DNA of 64,000 nt, from positions 21,924 to 85,923 of the forward strand of contig JAJDBT010000050.1 of the NCBI GenBank assembly GCA_029261215.1, given 5' to 3'. Under the pieces are notes generated by a model. It did not search any database, was not told where the DNA came from, and saw only the letters and a program-made list of their open reading frames with translations. The position numbers and the translations under genes were made by a program. The stretch comes from Nitrospirota bacterium (GTDB lineage: Bacteria; Nitrospirota; Nitrospiria; SBBL01; JAADHI01). Below are positions 45,903 to 55,486 of this stretch, one piece after another. Each line of letters begins with the position of its first letter. Positions within the stretch are counted from its first letter, which is position 1.

Positions 45903-46643
45903 TCAACATGAGATACCTCCATCCACCAAAATGGTTTGGCCAGTAATAAAACAGGCATCGTCCGACAGCAAGAATCGAAGCAAGGGAAGCACATCTTCCA
46001 GCCCGGCCAACCTGTGCATCGGGGTTCGACGGATAATCTGTTGAAGCTGCGATCCGGCCAAGCTCGATGACATTTCCGTTTTCATATATCCTGGTGCAAT
46101 CGCATTTACTGTAATATTTTTTCGGCCCACTTCCCTGGCCAAGCTCCTGGTGAACCCATCCAGACCTGCTTTTGTGGCAGAATAAACGGTTAAGCCGTTA
46201 TAACCACGTGTCCCAATGATCGAGCTAATATTAATCACTCGCCCCTGTCCAGCCATCAACATCCGTCCAAGACAGAGCCGAGTCAAGCGAATCGCCCCTT
46301 CCAGATTGACCGCGATCATTTTACCTACTTCAATTTCGGGTAATGTTGCCAATACGCCCTCTTGAACGACAGCCGCATTATTGATCACACTGTAAGGCGT
46401 ACCATTACACGCTATGGCTTTTTTTACAAAGTTTTTAAGAACTGCCATATCAGTAATATCCAAGGGCTCAAAATAAAACCTGTTCTCGTGTTGCGCTAAC
46501 AAAAGGTCAACTTGCTCGGTTTGTCTTCTACTGAAGCTTGATACGCTGTATCCATGTTCAAGCAGAGAGGAAACAATCCCCAGGCCCAGGCCTTTGGCTC
46601 CACCGGAAACGACAACGTGTCTATTTTCTAATTTTTTTTCCAT
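45903..46643 (-). CDS. Short-chain dehydrogenase/reductase (FabG-like)
   Basis: The 246-residue protein has the classical SDR signature: GGAKGLGLG (14-22) for NAD(P), NNAA (88-91), Ser141, and Tyr154/Lys158 in VYSATKAG. The C-terminal GQTILVDGG block is usual for FabG. It overlaps the ligase stop by 23 bp. Next to a dedicated ACP it probably reduces a beta-keto or similar ACP-bound group rather than a free sugar, but sugar reduction cannot be excluded. Confidence 0.88.
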   Translation of the reverse strand: MEKKLENRHVVVSGGAKGLGLGIVSSLLEHGYSVSSFSRRQTEQVDLLLAQHENRFYFEPLDITDMAVLKNFVKKAIACNGTPYSVINNAAVVQEGVLATLPEIEVGKMIAVNLEGAIRLTRLCLGRMLMAGQGRVINISSIIGTRGYNGLTVYSATKAGLDGFTRSLAREVGRKNITVNAIAPGYMKTEMSSSLAGSQLQQIIRRTPMHRLAGLEDVLPLLRFLLSDDACFITGQTILVDGGISC

Positions 46644-47889
46644 TTTCTGAGATCACAATTTCTTTTACAAAACGAATATATTGAGGAATTTTATAGGATG
46701 GCAACAGCACAGACAATTCCTTTTTTAACTTTTCAATAGACAGACTCTTCTCTCTTGTTAATACAATATCAACCGCCAAAAGAGACCCAACAATTGGGCT
46801 TTTCTTTTCATAAACGACACATTCCTTCACCTGTTCGAACCGGAGTAAAACTCCTTCGACTTCTTCAGGCAAAACCTTGCTGCCGCCGATGTTAACTCGC
46901 CCATCCCGACGTCCACAAAAAAAGTACCGCCCATCTCGTAATTGCACTAGGTCTCCTGTTGAAATCCAGACATCGGATACCTCAAAGTTTCCCATACGGA
47001 CCTGAGACTTCATCCTTGAAGGAGACGAGACCTCAAGAACATCCTCTACAACCCTAAACTTAATTACCCTTTCTGGATCAATATAGCTCGCAGGAAATCC
47101 CGCTTTTTTATCAGAAACAATAATCACAGTTCCAACTTCTGTTGACGCATAAATGTGCGTAAGGTTTATTGGCTGAAAAAACTGGTCTACAACATCAAGA
47201 ATATCCTGGGTGACAACTTCGCCCCCAATAGTGGCCTGCTCAAGTCTTGGCTTGGGCAAACCCTGAGGCCAGGCATTGATTAACAACCTCCAAAACGTCG
47301 GCGTTCCACTAATGATATTCACGTCATGTTTACTAATACTTTCACAATACGCAGGAAAACTGCCTTGGGGAACATAGACAATCGTCCCATTGCTTCTTGT
47401 TGCAGAAAAAAAAATTTGCAGTCCCGCATAACCTGTTGTGGCATAAGACATCAACCACATTTTTTCCTGCAATCGTTTTCCAACTGCACGAGAAGACACT
47501 GAAATTGTCTCCCAAGAATGTTTGATCAGTTTAGGCATCCCTGTCGTACCTGTAGTAAAGACATAAATCGCCGGATCTCTTTGAACAGCATGCGACACCT
47601 CAAGTTCATGATATTGAATATGCTCAATGTCACCATCATAGATACATAAATCAATGTGATGTTGAGCTATAATTTCATCGATTTGCGCGGGTTTAAAATA
47701 AGCAGGACATAAGAACAAGGCATTTCCTGTCTTTTCACAAAGATGTAAACTCACATTTTGAGAGATGGGCTGTCCTGAGTGAACCAAGATATTTCGATGC
47801 CTTTCGAAAATTGGCAGATATCGATCTAACAATTGATTCAAAGCTTGGCGACTGACTTTTTCGTCACCAATAATAAATTCAGGCATCAT
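46621..47889 (-). CDS. AMP-dependent acyl/aryl-CoA synthetase-type ligase
   Basis: The protein has 422 residues when started at the ATG at 47889 (MMPEFII), which overlaps the ACP stop by 11 bp. A frame back to 47982 would lie inside the ACP gene. It has the adenylation P-loop FTTGTTGMPK, ASTEVGT, STGDL and the C-terminal hinge and catalytic lysine (NGKKIRK). It is short for the family because the N-terminal subdomain is reduced. It probably activates a carboxylic acid and loads it on the adjacent carrier protein. Confidence 0.85.
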   Translation of the reverse strand: MMPEFIIGDEKVSRQALNQLLDRYLPIFERHRNILVHSGQPISQNVSLHLCEKTGNALFLCPAYFKPAQIDEIIAQHHIDLCIYDGDIEHIQYHELEVSHAVQRDPAIYVFTTGTTGMPKLIKHSWETISVSSRAVGKRLQEKMWLMSYATTGYAGLQIFFSATRSNGTIVYVPQGSFPAYCESISKHDVNIISGTPTFWRLLINAWPQGLPKPRLEQATIGGEVVTQDILDVVDQFFQPINLTHIYASTEVGTVIIVSDKKAGFPASYIDPERVIKFRVVEDVLEVSSPSRMKSQVRMGNFEVSDVWISTGDLVQLRDGRYFFCGRRDGRVNIGGSKVLPEEVEGVLLRFEQVKECVVYEKKSPIVGSLLAVDIVLTREKSLSIEKLKKELSVLLPSYKIPQYIRFVKEIVISENGKKIRK

Positions 47890-48118
47890 ACAATGCAGCC
47901 AATTCATCAATGGTGTTAAACGTGACAAAACCCGCTTCAAAAGGGTCTTTGTTCGTCTTTTCTTCAAGCTTGACCACAACAATGGCGAGCCCTAAGGAAT
48001 CTAATCCTGTATCACGTAAGATATGAGTTTCTCCTTCCAGAGGGACAGGATTAAGCCCATTTTCCGCCATGACCTCTAAAATGACCTCCTTGACCATCTC
48101 AACACTCGTATTTTTCAT
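47879..48118 (-). CDS. Acyl carrier protein
   Basis: The 79-residue protein is acidic and helical, with the phosphopantetheine site GLDSLGLA (Ser41). It is a stand-alone ACP, distinct from housekeeping AcpP in sequence (LVVV/KLEEKTNKDPFEAG after the site). It overlaps the ligase, which points to a private carrier for that enzyme. The four genes ACP-ligase-SDR-acyltransferase form a unit inside the EPS locus. Confidence 0.85.
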   Translation of the reverse strand: MKNTSVEMVKEVILEVMAENGLNPVPLEGETHILRDTGLDSLGLAIVVVKLEEKTNKDPFEAGFVTFNTIDELAALYDA

Positions 48119-48232
48119 TCTAAACTTCCTATCTCCGATTTTTTTAAATCAGATCCTCTGGATGGACTTTGGTCGACGCACTCTAAAACTTCACAAATTC
48201 TATCATAAAAACGGGCAGGGTAATTTTAGAAC

Positions 48233-49000
48233 CTACTCTTTTAGTTGCTCCGGTTTTTGCGCAACCAAGATATAAAACAAGGTATCCAATTTTGAATAGT
48301 ATATTTTTTCCAATAAAATAAAAAAAACCTGTATGAATGCAATCACTGGAAGGAGAACTACTGCTGCAATCATATTCGGTTTTTTATCAATACCTTTATA
48401 GAGGGCCTTATGGTAAATAATGTCCTTGTTGATAAACCGGCAGATCAGTTGGCCTATGGTCGAAAAAAAGCCACAACCCGCTTTCGTATACACAACTTTG
48501 AGTTGACTCTTGTCGGCCAGGTAGGTAAGGCCTTCATCCGTAAAACGCCAATAATCAGGGATCGGCGATTTGATTCTTTTTTCCCAAGTCTTATTTGCAG
48601 TCAAAATCAAAATGCCATTGGGTTTCAAAACACGGTAAAATTCATTAAATGCTTCTATTGGCTCCTCAACATGGGGCAGCACTTCTGTACACAGGACTGC
48701 ATCAAATGATGCTGCCTTAAAAGGGAGTTTCGTGCATCCCCCATAAACATTGGCCTGGACGTTTTGGCTAAAATAAGAATGTGCGCTAGCTAAATCCAGG
48801 CCAATATACTGCTCTTCTGCAATATTAAAGAACTTTTTGTAAGGCTTTTCGCCACATCCCACATCTAGAAGAGAACCATTTACATAGTGCGCAGCCTCTT
48901 TGATTCTTTTTTTTAATGCTCTATCGGTGATGTAATTTCGATTTAGTGGAGAGTTTGAAATCTTTTTTTTTATAGCGTAAATCCATTCATTATTATTCAA
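48233..49000 (-). CDS. Class I SAM-dependent methyltransferase with C-terminal membrane segment
   Basis: The 255-residue protein starts at a TTG that overlaps the flippase stop by 4 bp (TTGA), with AAAGG 8 bases upstream. The SAM-binding motif is LLDVGCGEKPY, followed by LCTEVLPHVEEP. A hydrophobic helix (about 212-234) near the end suggests membrane attachment. It probably methylates a sugar or lipid-linked glycan. The target is unknown. Confidence 0.82.
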   Translation of the reverse strand: MNNNEWIYAIKKKISNSPLNRNYITDRALKKRIKEAAHYVNGSLLDVGCGEKPYKKFFNIAEEQYIGLDLASAHSYFSQNVQANVYGGCTKLPFKAASFDAVLCTEVLPHVEEPIEAFNEFYRVLKPNGILILTANKTWEKRIKSPIPDYWRFTDEGLTYLADKSQLKVVYTKAGCGFFSTIGQLICRFINKDIIYHKALYKGIDKKPNMIAAVVLLPVIAFIQVFFILLEKIYYSKLDTLFYILVAQKPEQLKE

Positions 49001-50520
49001 GTAACAGAACCTTTCACAAACTTATTTCGGAATTTATCAAGGATCATCATATCTTCTTTTTCAAAACCCAACAGAAACAAGACAATGGCGTAAGTTGCAA
49101 GAAAAAGGCTTACACCAAAAGCCAAGTCACCATATATATTACTTAAAACCACGAAACGAGAAAACCCCGAGATAAGACTCAGAGCACCTAATCCCGCCAA
49201 TAACGGCTTTAAAAAAGCCTTGTTGAATGGATGAACTCTGACAAAAAAGTAGACCTGAAACAACCTAAAGATATTAACACAAACCAGAGAAAATCCGCTC
49301 GCAAGCGCAGCGCCCAAGATACCATATTTCGGAATGAAAATGTAGTTTAGGCCGATATTTAAAAAACAGCCAAGCAAATTCGTAAACATGTTAATCCAGG
49401 ATTTTCCGATCATAAGTAAAACATATCCCGACAAACCGATGAGGGTGTACAAAATATACGCACCCCCCAAAACACTCAGGGATAAGGCACCAGAAATAAA
49501 TCCTTCTCCATAAATGTTGAGTATCGATTTCGCATAAAAAATGACCACCAAATAGAAAGGGAAACTCGCAATAAAAATCCATTTTGATACAATCTTATAT
49601 AAATCGGATAATTGAGATATCTGCTTTCGGTTATAAAGATCTGCAATCGTGGGATTAAACACACTGGCAAAAGATTCAATAAAAATGACTCCGATAAAAA
49701 TAATGCCTGTCACAATATAATAAATTCCAAGCTCCTTTGATTCTGAAAAATAACCCAACATAAAAATATCTGTCCACATGATAAACCTGACCGTAATCTC
49801 GGAAATAGAATTTGGGAATGAAAAAGCCAATAACTTCTTAAACTCAAATTGACTTTGCAAACCAAATGAATCATGCGAAAACACTTTTCTTGCAAAATAA
49901 TACGATAAACCCGCTACAAAAAAGAATGACACCGTATTCGCGAGAACAACTCCATTGATACGCCATCCAAAAAGTAAAAAAATGGCCGTAAAGATAAATT
50001 TAAATACATTTTCTCCAATCTCTCTCGTATATACTTTGTATCGCATAAATTTAAGAGATTGGAGCGCAGAAAGGAAAATAATCGTCACCGTAAAAAATGG
50101 GATTGAAATGGAAAAAAGCTGCACCACCTCTGTCAGTTCAGGCTTATTAAAGAACGTCGTTGATAATAGTTCAGAAAAATAGAACAACCCCGCTCCAACC
50201 AGAACACTCAATGGAATACTGATACAGAGTGATGCATCCAACACACCTTTCATTCTCTTATGGTCATTCTCTCCACGATACAACGCAATAAACCTCAAAA
50301 TACCTGAATCTAAACCCGCAACGGAAACAACAACAAAAAATTTCAATATCGTTAAACCAAGAGAAAACAAGCCTAGATCTGCTTGAGACAGAATTTTTGC
50401 AATAAAAAAAACATACAGAAATCTGAGAATGTTACCGAGAAGGGTTCCTAAAAAATTAATACTCGCCCCTTGAAGCACATGGAGCATATCTTTATCATTT
50501 TTATTTAAACCAGTTTCCAT
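48997..50520 (-). CDS. Polysaccharide flippase, Wzx/MATE-like (second copy)
   Basis: The 507-residue protein has about 14 membrane helices and Wzx features (FFIAKILSQADLGLFSLGLTI, conserved IPKYGILGAALASG near residue 395). It would export lipid-linked repeat units. Together with the copy at 22.5 kb it suggests that two different glycans are exported. It is followed by a methyltransferase with an overlapping start. Confidence 0.88.
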   Translation of the reverse strand: METGLNKNDKDMLHVLQGASINFLGTLLGNILRFLYVFFIAKILSQADLGLFSLGLTILKFFVVVSVAGLDSGILRFIALYRGENDHKRMKGVLDASLCISIPLSVLVGAGLFYFSELLSTTFFNKPELTEVVQLFSISIPFFTVTIIFLSALQSLKFMRYKVYTREIGENVFKFIFTAIFLLFGWRINGVVLANTVSFFFVAGLSYYFARKVFSHDSFGLQSQFEFKKLLAFSFPNSISEITVRFIMWTDIFMLGYFSESKELGIYYIVTGIIFIGVIFIESFASVFNPTIADLYNRKQISQLSDLYKIVSKWIFIASFPFYLVVIFYAKSILNIYGEGFISGALSLSVLGGAYILYTLIGLSGYVLLMIGKSWINMFTNLLGCFLNIGLNYIFIPKYGILGAALASGFSLVCVNIFRLFQVYFFVRVHPFNKAFLKPLLAGLGALSLISGFSRFVVLSNIYGDLAFGVSLFLATYAIVLFLLGFEKEDMMILDKFRNKFVKGSVT

Positions 50521-50551
50521 TCTAATAAAAACCTATCATATTCAACCTGGA

Positions 50552-51652
50552 TCAACCCGCCAATTCTTCATACACATTCAAAGTCTCTCTCGCAGTACGG
50601 TCCCATGAAAAAGACTCGACTCGATCCAATCCGTTCTGAACCATCTCTTGCCTGAGTTTTTCTGAAGACAGAATCTCCTTCATGGCATTTCCAAAACCTT
50701 CAACGTCTGTTGGCGAAAACATCTTCGCAGCTTCTCCAACAACATCCGGAATTCCTCCAGCATTGGATGAAATCACCGGGGTGCCACAGGCCATCGCCTC
50801 CAACGGAACAGCCCCGAATGCTTCATAATAGGAAGGAAAAATAAAAAGATCCGCAAGATTGTATACGCTTGGTAATTCTTCAAAGATTGGCCCAGTGAAA
50901 ACCACCTCACCCACAAGGTTTAATTCCTGAAGGAGTGCTTCGATCGTTTGGAAATACCAAGTTTTTTTACCAACAATGACCAATTTATATTCGGGTTTTT
51001 GTTTTTTAAAAAAATGAAAGGCCCTAATAATCGTTTCAATATTTTTAACGGGTAAAATTCTTCCAACAAATAGAATAAACCGATCTGGCAGATGGAAGCG
51101 CTTTTTAACGACACCCAGAATGCCAGGATCGTTAATTAAGTGGAAACGACCATCTGAAGCGAGGGGGATCACCCTAAATCTGTCCTCAGGAATGTCGAGG
51201 TGTTTTGAATACAATTCTTTTTCTATTTCAGAAACAACAATGAATAAATCGTATTTTCGAGCGGAAATAGGGAGGGTCAATTTCCAATATAAACTATCGT
51301 ACCATTTGTACTGCTCTGGCAAGATAAACAATCTCGCAGAGTGAAAGGTCACGACCTTTTTAGATTCTCCCCGAAACAAAGAAATATGCTTCAAAGAATG
51401 GTAGACATCCACTTTCTCCTTCTTTAAGATCCCTTGAAGAATAGTATTACTCCATACCGTCCACCCGATTGGATTACTCGCGGGAATGACAATCTCTTTG
51501 ACATGATCAAAGTCCCACCTCTTGTCCTGTTTCGTAGAAAGGAGGATATATTCATTTTTTTGATCAATTTTAAGTAAGGCCGCCAAGAGACATTTTGTAT
51601 AGTTCAAAACTCCTGCATATCCCGGACTTCTGACATCAAGACAAATTTTCAT
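50552..51652 (-). CDS. Glycosyltransferase family 4
   Basis: The 366-residue GT-B enzyme has MKICLDVRSPGYAGVLNYT at the start, FVGRILPVKNIETIIRAF, and the E-x7-E motif YEAFGAVPLEAMACGTPVI. This is the family of mannosyl- and rhamnosyl-type retaining transferases. It lies 31 bp upstream of the second flippase and 27 bp after the deacetylase gene. Confidence 0.9.
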   Translation of the reverse strand: MKICLDVRSPGYAGVLNYTKCLLAALLKIDQKNEYILLSTKQDKRWDFDHVKEIVIPASNPIGWTVWSNTILQGILKKEKVDVYHSLKHISLFRGESKKVVTFHSARLFILPEQYKWYDSLYWKLTLPISARKYDLFIVVSEIEKELYSKHLDIPEDRFRVIPLASDGRFHLINDPGILGVVKKRFHLPDRFILFVGRILPVKNIETIIRAFHFFKKQKPEYKLVIVGKKTWYFQTIEALLQELNLVGEVVFTGPIFEELPSVYNLADLFIFPSYYEAFGAVPLEAMACGTPVISSNAGGIPDVVGEAAKMFSPTDVEGFGNAMKEILSSEKLRQEMVQNGLDRVESFSWDRTARETLNVYEELAG

Positions 51653-51679
51653 AATGAAATGAGAATGGACGTGTGGTGA

Positions 51680-52441
51680 TTAATTTTTCGAAAAACCTCT
51701 CACCCGCATAAGCGTGGACTTGATCGATAAATAAGTGCCAAAAGCACCCAAGGACAAAAATTTGAATGGTAATACCTTAAAAATCTTTCCAGCAGCATTA
51801 ATCCGTTTTAATGCATAAAGGTCAACCCCATGATTCACGCGACCCGGTATCGTAGAAATCGCACCTTCAAAGTTTTTTTTGACGATCTCTTTGACATCAT
51901 TATTGTATTTTCCAAAGGGGTATGCAAAATGTGATACAGCGTGGCCAAGATGGTCTTCTAATACTTTTTTTGAACCAATGATCTCCGCTTCTGCGACACC
52001 CAAATCAACTTCGGTCAGATTCGGGTGACTTTTCGTATGCGCACCAATATCAATTCCTTCGTGATCCAGAACCCTGACCTCATCCCATGAAAGCATCGGT
52101 AAATGAGGAATTGAAGTATGTTGATTTGGCCAATCATTCAAGTGTCCACAACGATCAGTCGTGATAAAAATCGTCGCAGTAAATCCGTATTTTTTTAAAA
52201 TGGGCAAGGCATGAGTCAAGTTATTTTGGTAACCATCATCAAAGGTAATCAAAAGCCTTTTTTCTGGGATACTATCCCCATTTTTGAGCATTGCGAGTGC
52301 GTCCTTTAAAGACAAACCCTGGTATCCCTCCGCTTGAAGAGAAGACATCTGCCGCTCAAACATTTCAGGTGAAACAGAAATCACCGACTCGCTAGAGTCA
52401 ATGGAATGGTAGGTCAACACCACAATATCATGAGAGCGCAT
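51680..52441 (-). CDS. Polysaccharide deacetylase (NodB-type)
   Basis: The protein has 253 residues from the ATG at 52441 (MRSHDIV), 7 bp past the methyltransferase stop, with AAAGGAG 12 bases upstream; a longer frame runs into the previous gene. The NodB motifs are present: TFDDGYQNN (catalytic and metal Asp pair) and HTKSHPNLT (metal His pair). There is no signal peptide. It may deacetylate a lipid-linked N-acetyl sugar or the polymer. Confidence 0.85.
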   Translation of the reverse strand: MRSHDIVVLTYHSIDSSESVISVSPEMFERQMSSLQAEGYQGLSLKDALAMLKNGDSIPEKRLLITFDDGYQNNLTHALPILKKYGFTATIFITTDRCGHLNDWPNQHTSIPHLPMLSWDEVRVLDHEGIDIGAHTKSHPNLTEVDLGVAEAEIIGSKKVLEDHLGHAVSHFAYPFGKYNNDVKEIVKKNFEGAISTIPGRVNHGVDLYALKRINAAGKIFKVLPFKFLSLGAFGTYLSIKSTLMRVRGFSKN

Positions 52442-52448
52442 CGACAGC

Positions 52449-53168
52449 TTAAACTCCTTTGACACAAATGCCAGCAATTTTTTTTGTAAAAATCTTGTTG
52501 GACTTCCCATACAATTTAAAGTTGAACCTAAAAAAAAGCGTATTGAGACGATCAACCAATATCGCCACATAATTTAAAGGATTCGCATAAAAAACATATA
52601 AATTGAGAGGAATAATCTGAATATTGCGATACCCTGCATACTTCAGTATTTGATTTAAACTGATTTCCGTCAATGTATTGTAGTGGTCAATATTTTGAGC
52701 CAGGGCTTCAGCGCCCGTAATCGGGTTCGCACCATTGAGGGAATGAACAATTAATGACCCATTCTGGCTGAGATTTTTTTTCGCCAATTCGAGAAAAAGG
52801 AAAATTTCATCCTTTGTGAGATGGTTCAGCTCCTGCTCTGCAATGATTAAATCGAATGGCTCCTGGTTCGCTTCTAAAAAAGGAAACGCCGCTTCCAAAC
52901 GACAATTTAAACCTTTTTCTTGGGCATGTTTTATTTTCTCAGGGCCAGAGTCTATTCCCAATACATCTGTGTACCCTTCAACCTTCAGAAGGTTCACAAA
53001 GTATCCTGGACCACAACTAATGACCAGTATTTTTGCGTGTTTATTTGGGGTCACATGATGCAGATAATTGTTTTTATAAAACTTGTAAAATGTTCCATAT
53101 CCTTTTTCAATATCATCCGGACCTTCCCAGAATGAATCAAACGGTTCTATTTTTCCTGTCAGTTGCAC
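52449..53168 (-). CDS. Class I SAM-dependent methyltransferase
   Basis: The 239-residue protein has the SAM motif ILVISCGPGYFVNLL, the acidic VLGIDSGPE strand and the DLIIAEQELNH motif. The C-terminal part (about 200-225) is hydrophobic. It presumably methylates a sugar of the EPS. It is 61 bp downstream of the GT9 gene. Confidence 0.85.
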   Translation of the reverse strand: MQLTGKIEPFDSFWEGPDDIEKGYGTFYKFYKNNYLHHVTPNKHAKILVISCGPGYFVNLLKVEGYTDVLGIDSGPEKIKHAQEKGLNCRLEAAFPFLEANQEPFDLIIAEQELNHLTKDEIFLFLELAKKNLSQNGSLIVHSLNGANPITGAEALAQNIDHYNTLTEISLNQILKYAGYRNIQIIPLNLYVFYANPLNYVAILVDRLNTLFFRFNFKLYGKSNKIFTKKIAGICVKGV

Positions 53169-53229
53169 TGGCTCACCTTTTCAAACGGGTTAATGAATAA
53201 GTACATACAAAACAATTTCAACATGAAGA

Positions 53230-54423
53230 TCAACACAGACTGCGTGTAAGCTCCTCACTTTTTATTCGAGACTTAAGGATAAGGTATTGGCTAAAAACAT
53301 CGTCAGGCGTAATGTCATTCATACACATTCTATCGTATGGACAGGGAGGAAACTCCCCCAAACGGCTATAGTTCACACAAGGAACACATGGGTACGGCTT
53401 CCGAATGCCAATATGATTTTCTCCAGGAGGTTTAAAGCGTTCCATCACCCCCGGCCCCCAAAGAGACAAGGTTCCCATCCCCATTGCTGCGGCCATGTAA
53501 ACAATCCCACCGTCACAGGCTAATAAGATATCACTCATGGATAAAATCGCAAGAGACTCAGTATAACTCGTCTTCCCGACAAGGTTCTCGATACGCCAAG
53601 CTTCTTTCACCTGGGCCATGACTTGAGTCGCCTCAAGCTCATCCGCCGAAACACCCACGAGCAAAATCTTGACCTGATTATCTTCCTCACACACCAAATC
53701 AATACACCTTGCAAAATCAGACATATTCCAGCGATGATGACTTTTCAGAACCCCTGGAACAACGACAAAAAGGAACTCCTTTTCAGGGAAAATGCCGTTC
53801 ACCTCTAATTTCCTTTTCTCCTCTTTAACCACACCTTCAGGCAGAGAAAAGGAAAGATCCTGTGCTTGCGCCATTGTTGATTCAATACCGAAGATCTCTA
53901 GCTGTCTCATCATGTTGACAGACTCATAGACTTTCTCATTTGCATAAGAAATGAGATTTGTATACAAAAGCCGACGATCATTGGTATCAAACCCAACCCG
54001 AATCTTCGCTCGTGAGATAAAGGAAATAATGGAGCTTATTTTTCTAAACGGCTCCAAGTCAAACACAACATCAAATGCTCCTTTTACAAAAAGGCGCATA
54101 CTTTTCAGAAAACCGGCGAAGTCGTCGAGAACGATCAGTTCATCGAAATAATTCACATGGGCATAGGCCAATTTATTTTTCTTTAAACAAATCAAGCTAA
54201 TTTTCCCTTTTGGAAAGGCTGCACGCAATACCCTTAGGAATGGAAGACTCATTAAACCATCTCCGATTCCGCCAGGACGAATCACCAACACCCGTTCACA
54301 CTCAGAACGCTTCAAGGGAAGCTTTACAGGCGCTATCTTCCTCGGTTTTGCGAAAAGGGCGATGAGATAAAAACAACATTGAAACAGCGTTTTATCTAAA
54401 AAAATAAGCAGGTGGCGATTCAT
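53230..54423 (-). CDS. Glycosyltransferase family 9 (heptosyltransferase-like)
   Basis: The protein has 397 residues from the ATG at 54423 (MNRHLLIF), which leaves 13 bp after the epimerase stop; the frame to 54492 overlaps that gene. It has RVLVIRPGGIGDGLMSLPFL, the ADP-heptose transferase opening motif, CDGGIVYMAAAMG, and a Cys-rich C-terminal segment (PCVPCVNY, PCPYDRMCM). It resembles LPS heptosyltransferases of the GT9 family; whether it uses heptose here is unknown. Confidence 0.88.
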   Translation of the reverse strand: MNRHLLIFLDKTLFQCCFYLIALFAKPRKIAPVKLPLKRSECERVLVIRPGGIGDGLMSLPFLRVLRAAFPKGKISLICLKKNKLAYAHVNYFDELIVLDDFAGFLKSMRLFVKGAFDVVFDLEPFRKISSIISFISRAKIRVGFDTNDRRLLYTNLISYANEKVYESVNMMRQLEIFGIESTMAQAQDLSFSLPEGVVKEEKRKLEVNGIFPEKEFLFVVVPGVLKSHHRWNMSDFARCIDLVCEEDNQVKILLVGVSADELEATQVMAQVKEAWRIENLVGKTSYTESLAILSMSDILLACDGGIVYMAAAMGMGTLSLWGPGVMERFKPPGENHIGIRKPYPCVPCVNYSRLGEFPPCPYDRMCMNDITPDDVFSQYLILKSRIKSEELTRSLC

Positions 54424-54436
54424 ATTTTTATTACAA

Positions 54437-55429
54437 TTACAGCATCCCTTGTTCTTTATACCAAACGATCGTCTTAGACACTCCTTCGTCAAAACTCACC
54501 TTCGGTTCAAAGTTTAAGGTTCGATAGGATGCATTACTTGAAAAGGCAAAACTCTTTCTAAAAAAGTCCATCCTTCTGCGATGTAGTGGAGGCTGTATCC
54601 CCAAAGGGCGGAGGGTCACCTCTAAAATCGTCGCCGCTATCATAAAGATAAAAAGCGGTGCGTGAAACCGAGGGAGGCTCACATCAAGTTGTTTAGCGAT
54701 AACCGCAGCCATCTCTTTTGTCGTCGCCGTATCCTTTCCCGCCAAGACAAAGACCTTCCCTTTCGCCTCTTCCAAAGTCGCCGCTAAAAACAACCCATCA
54801 ATCAGATCATCAATGTAAATCAGGTGATGAATATTTTTCCCATCTCCAATAATAAAAAAAACACGTTTTTTTATAGCCTTGAAAAGTTTAAGTAATCGGC
54901 GGTCTCCGGGACCGTAGGTCTCTGAGATACGGATGATCGACACAGGTAATTTGTCCTGGAACGAAAGAACCAGTTTTTCAGCCTCCAGTTTTGTTTCCCC
55001 ATAGATATTGCTCGGCTTCAGTGGCGATTGCTCATCAATATCTCCTGTGAGCGCCTCCCCATAGACCCCAATGGTACTGCCATGCACAAAACGCCTCACA
55101 CCTGCACTCAGGCTGGCTTCCAGCATATTTCTCGTGCCTTCCACATTCACATCCCAATATCGTTTATCAGGTACATTCATTTCATGCTGAGCAGCAGCGA
55201 GATGAAAAACGATGTCGACATCCCGCAGGAGCTCTTTTAGCAGATTTTTGTCCGTCACCGACCCAAACGATACTGCTACACCTTTATCCTGAATGAGTTT
55301 CGTATTTTCGGATTCTGCCTCTGTATTTTCCTGACCCAGAACCTTGACCAAATACCCTTTCTCAAGGCAATTCAAGGCCAATTGAGAACCGATGAATCCG
55401 GTACCACCGGTGATCAAAATATTCATCAT
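54437..55429 (-). CDS. NAD-dependent sugar epimerase/dehydratase
   Basis: The 330-residue extended SDR has the NAD motif GGTGFIGS (8-15) and the YxxxK pair in NIYGETKLEAEK. STIGVYGE is the usual position of the catalytic Ser/Thr. It acts on a nucleotide-sugar; the exact reaction (epimerase, dehydratase or reductase) is not clear from sequence alone. Confidence 0.88.
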   Translation of the reverse strand: MMNILITGGTGFIGSQLALNCLEKGYLVKVLGQENTEAESENTKLIQDKGVAVSFGSVTDKNLLKELLRDVDIVFHLAAAQHEMNVPDKRYWDVNVEGTRNMLEASLSAGVRRFVHGSTIGVYGEALTGDIDEQSPLKPSNIYGETKLEAEKLVLSFQDKLPVSIIRISETYGPGDRRLLKLFKAIKKRVFFIIGDGKNIHHLIYIDDLIDGLFLAATLEEAKGKVFVLAGKDTATTKEMAAVIAKQLDVSLPRFHAPLFIFMIAATILEVTLRPLGIQPPLHRRRMDFFRKSFAFSSNASYRTLNFEPKVSFDEGVSKTIVWYKEQGML

Positions 55430-55486
55430 TCAAAAACTCCCTTTGTAATCATAAACAAAATCCTATCAAAAATACCACAGCATATC

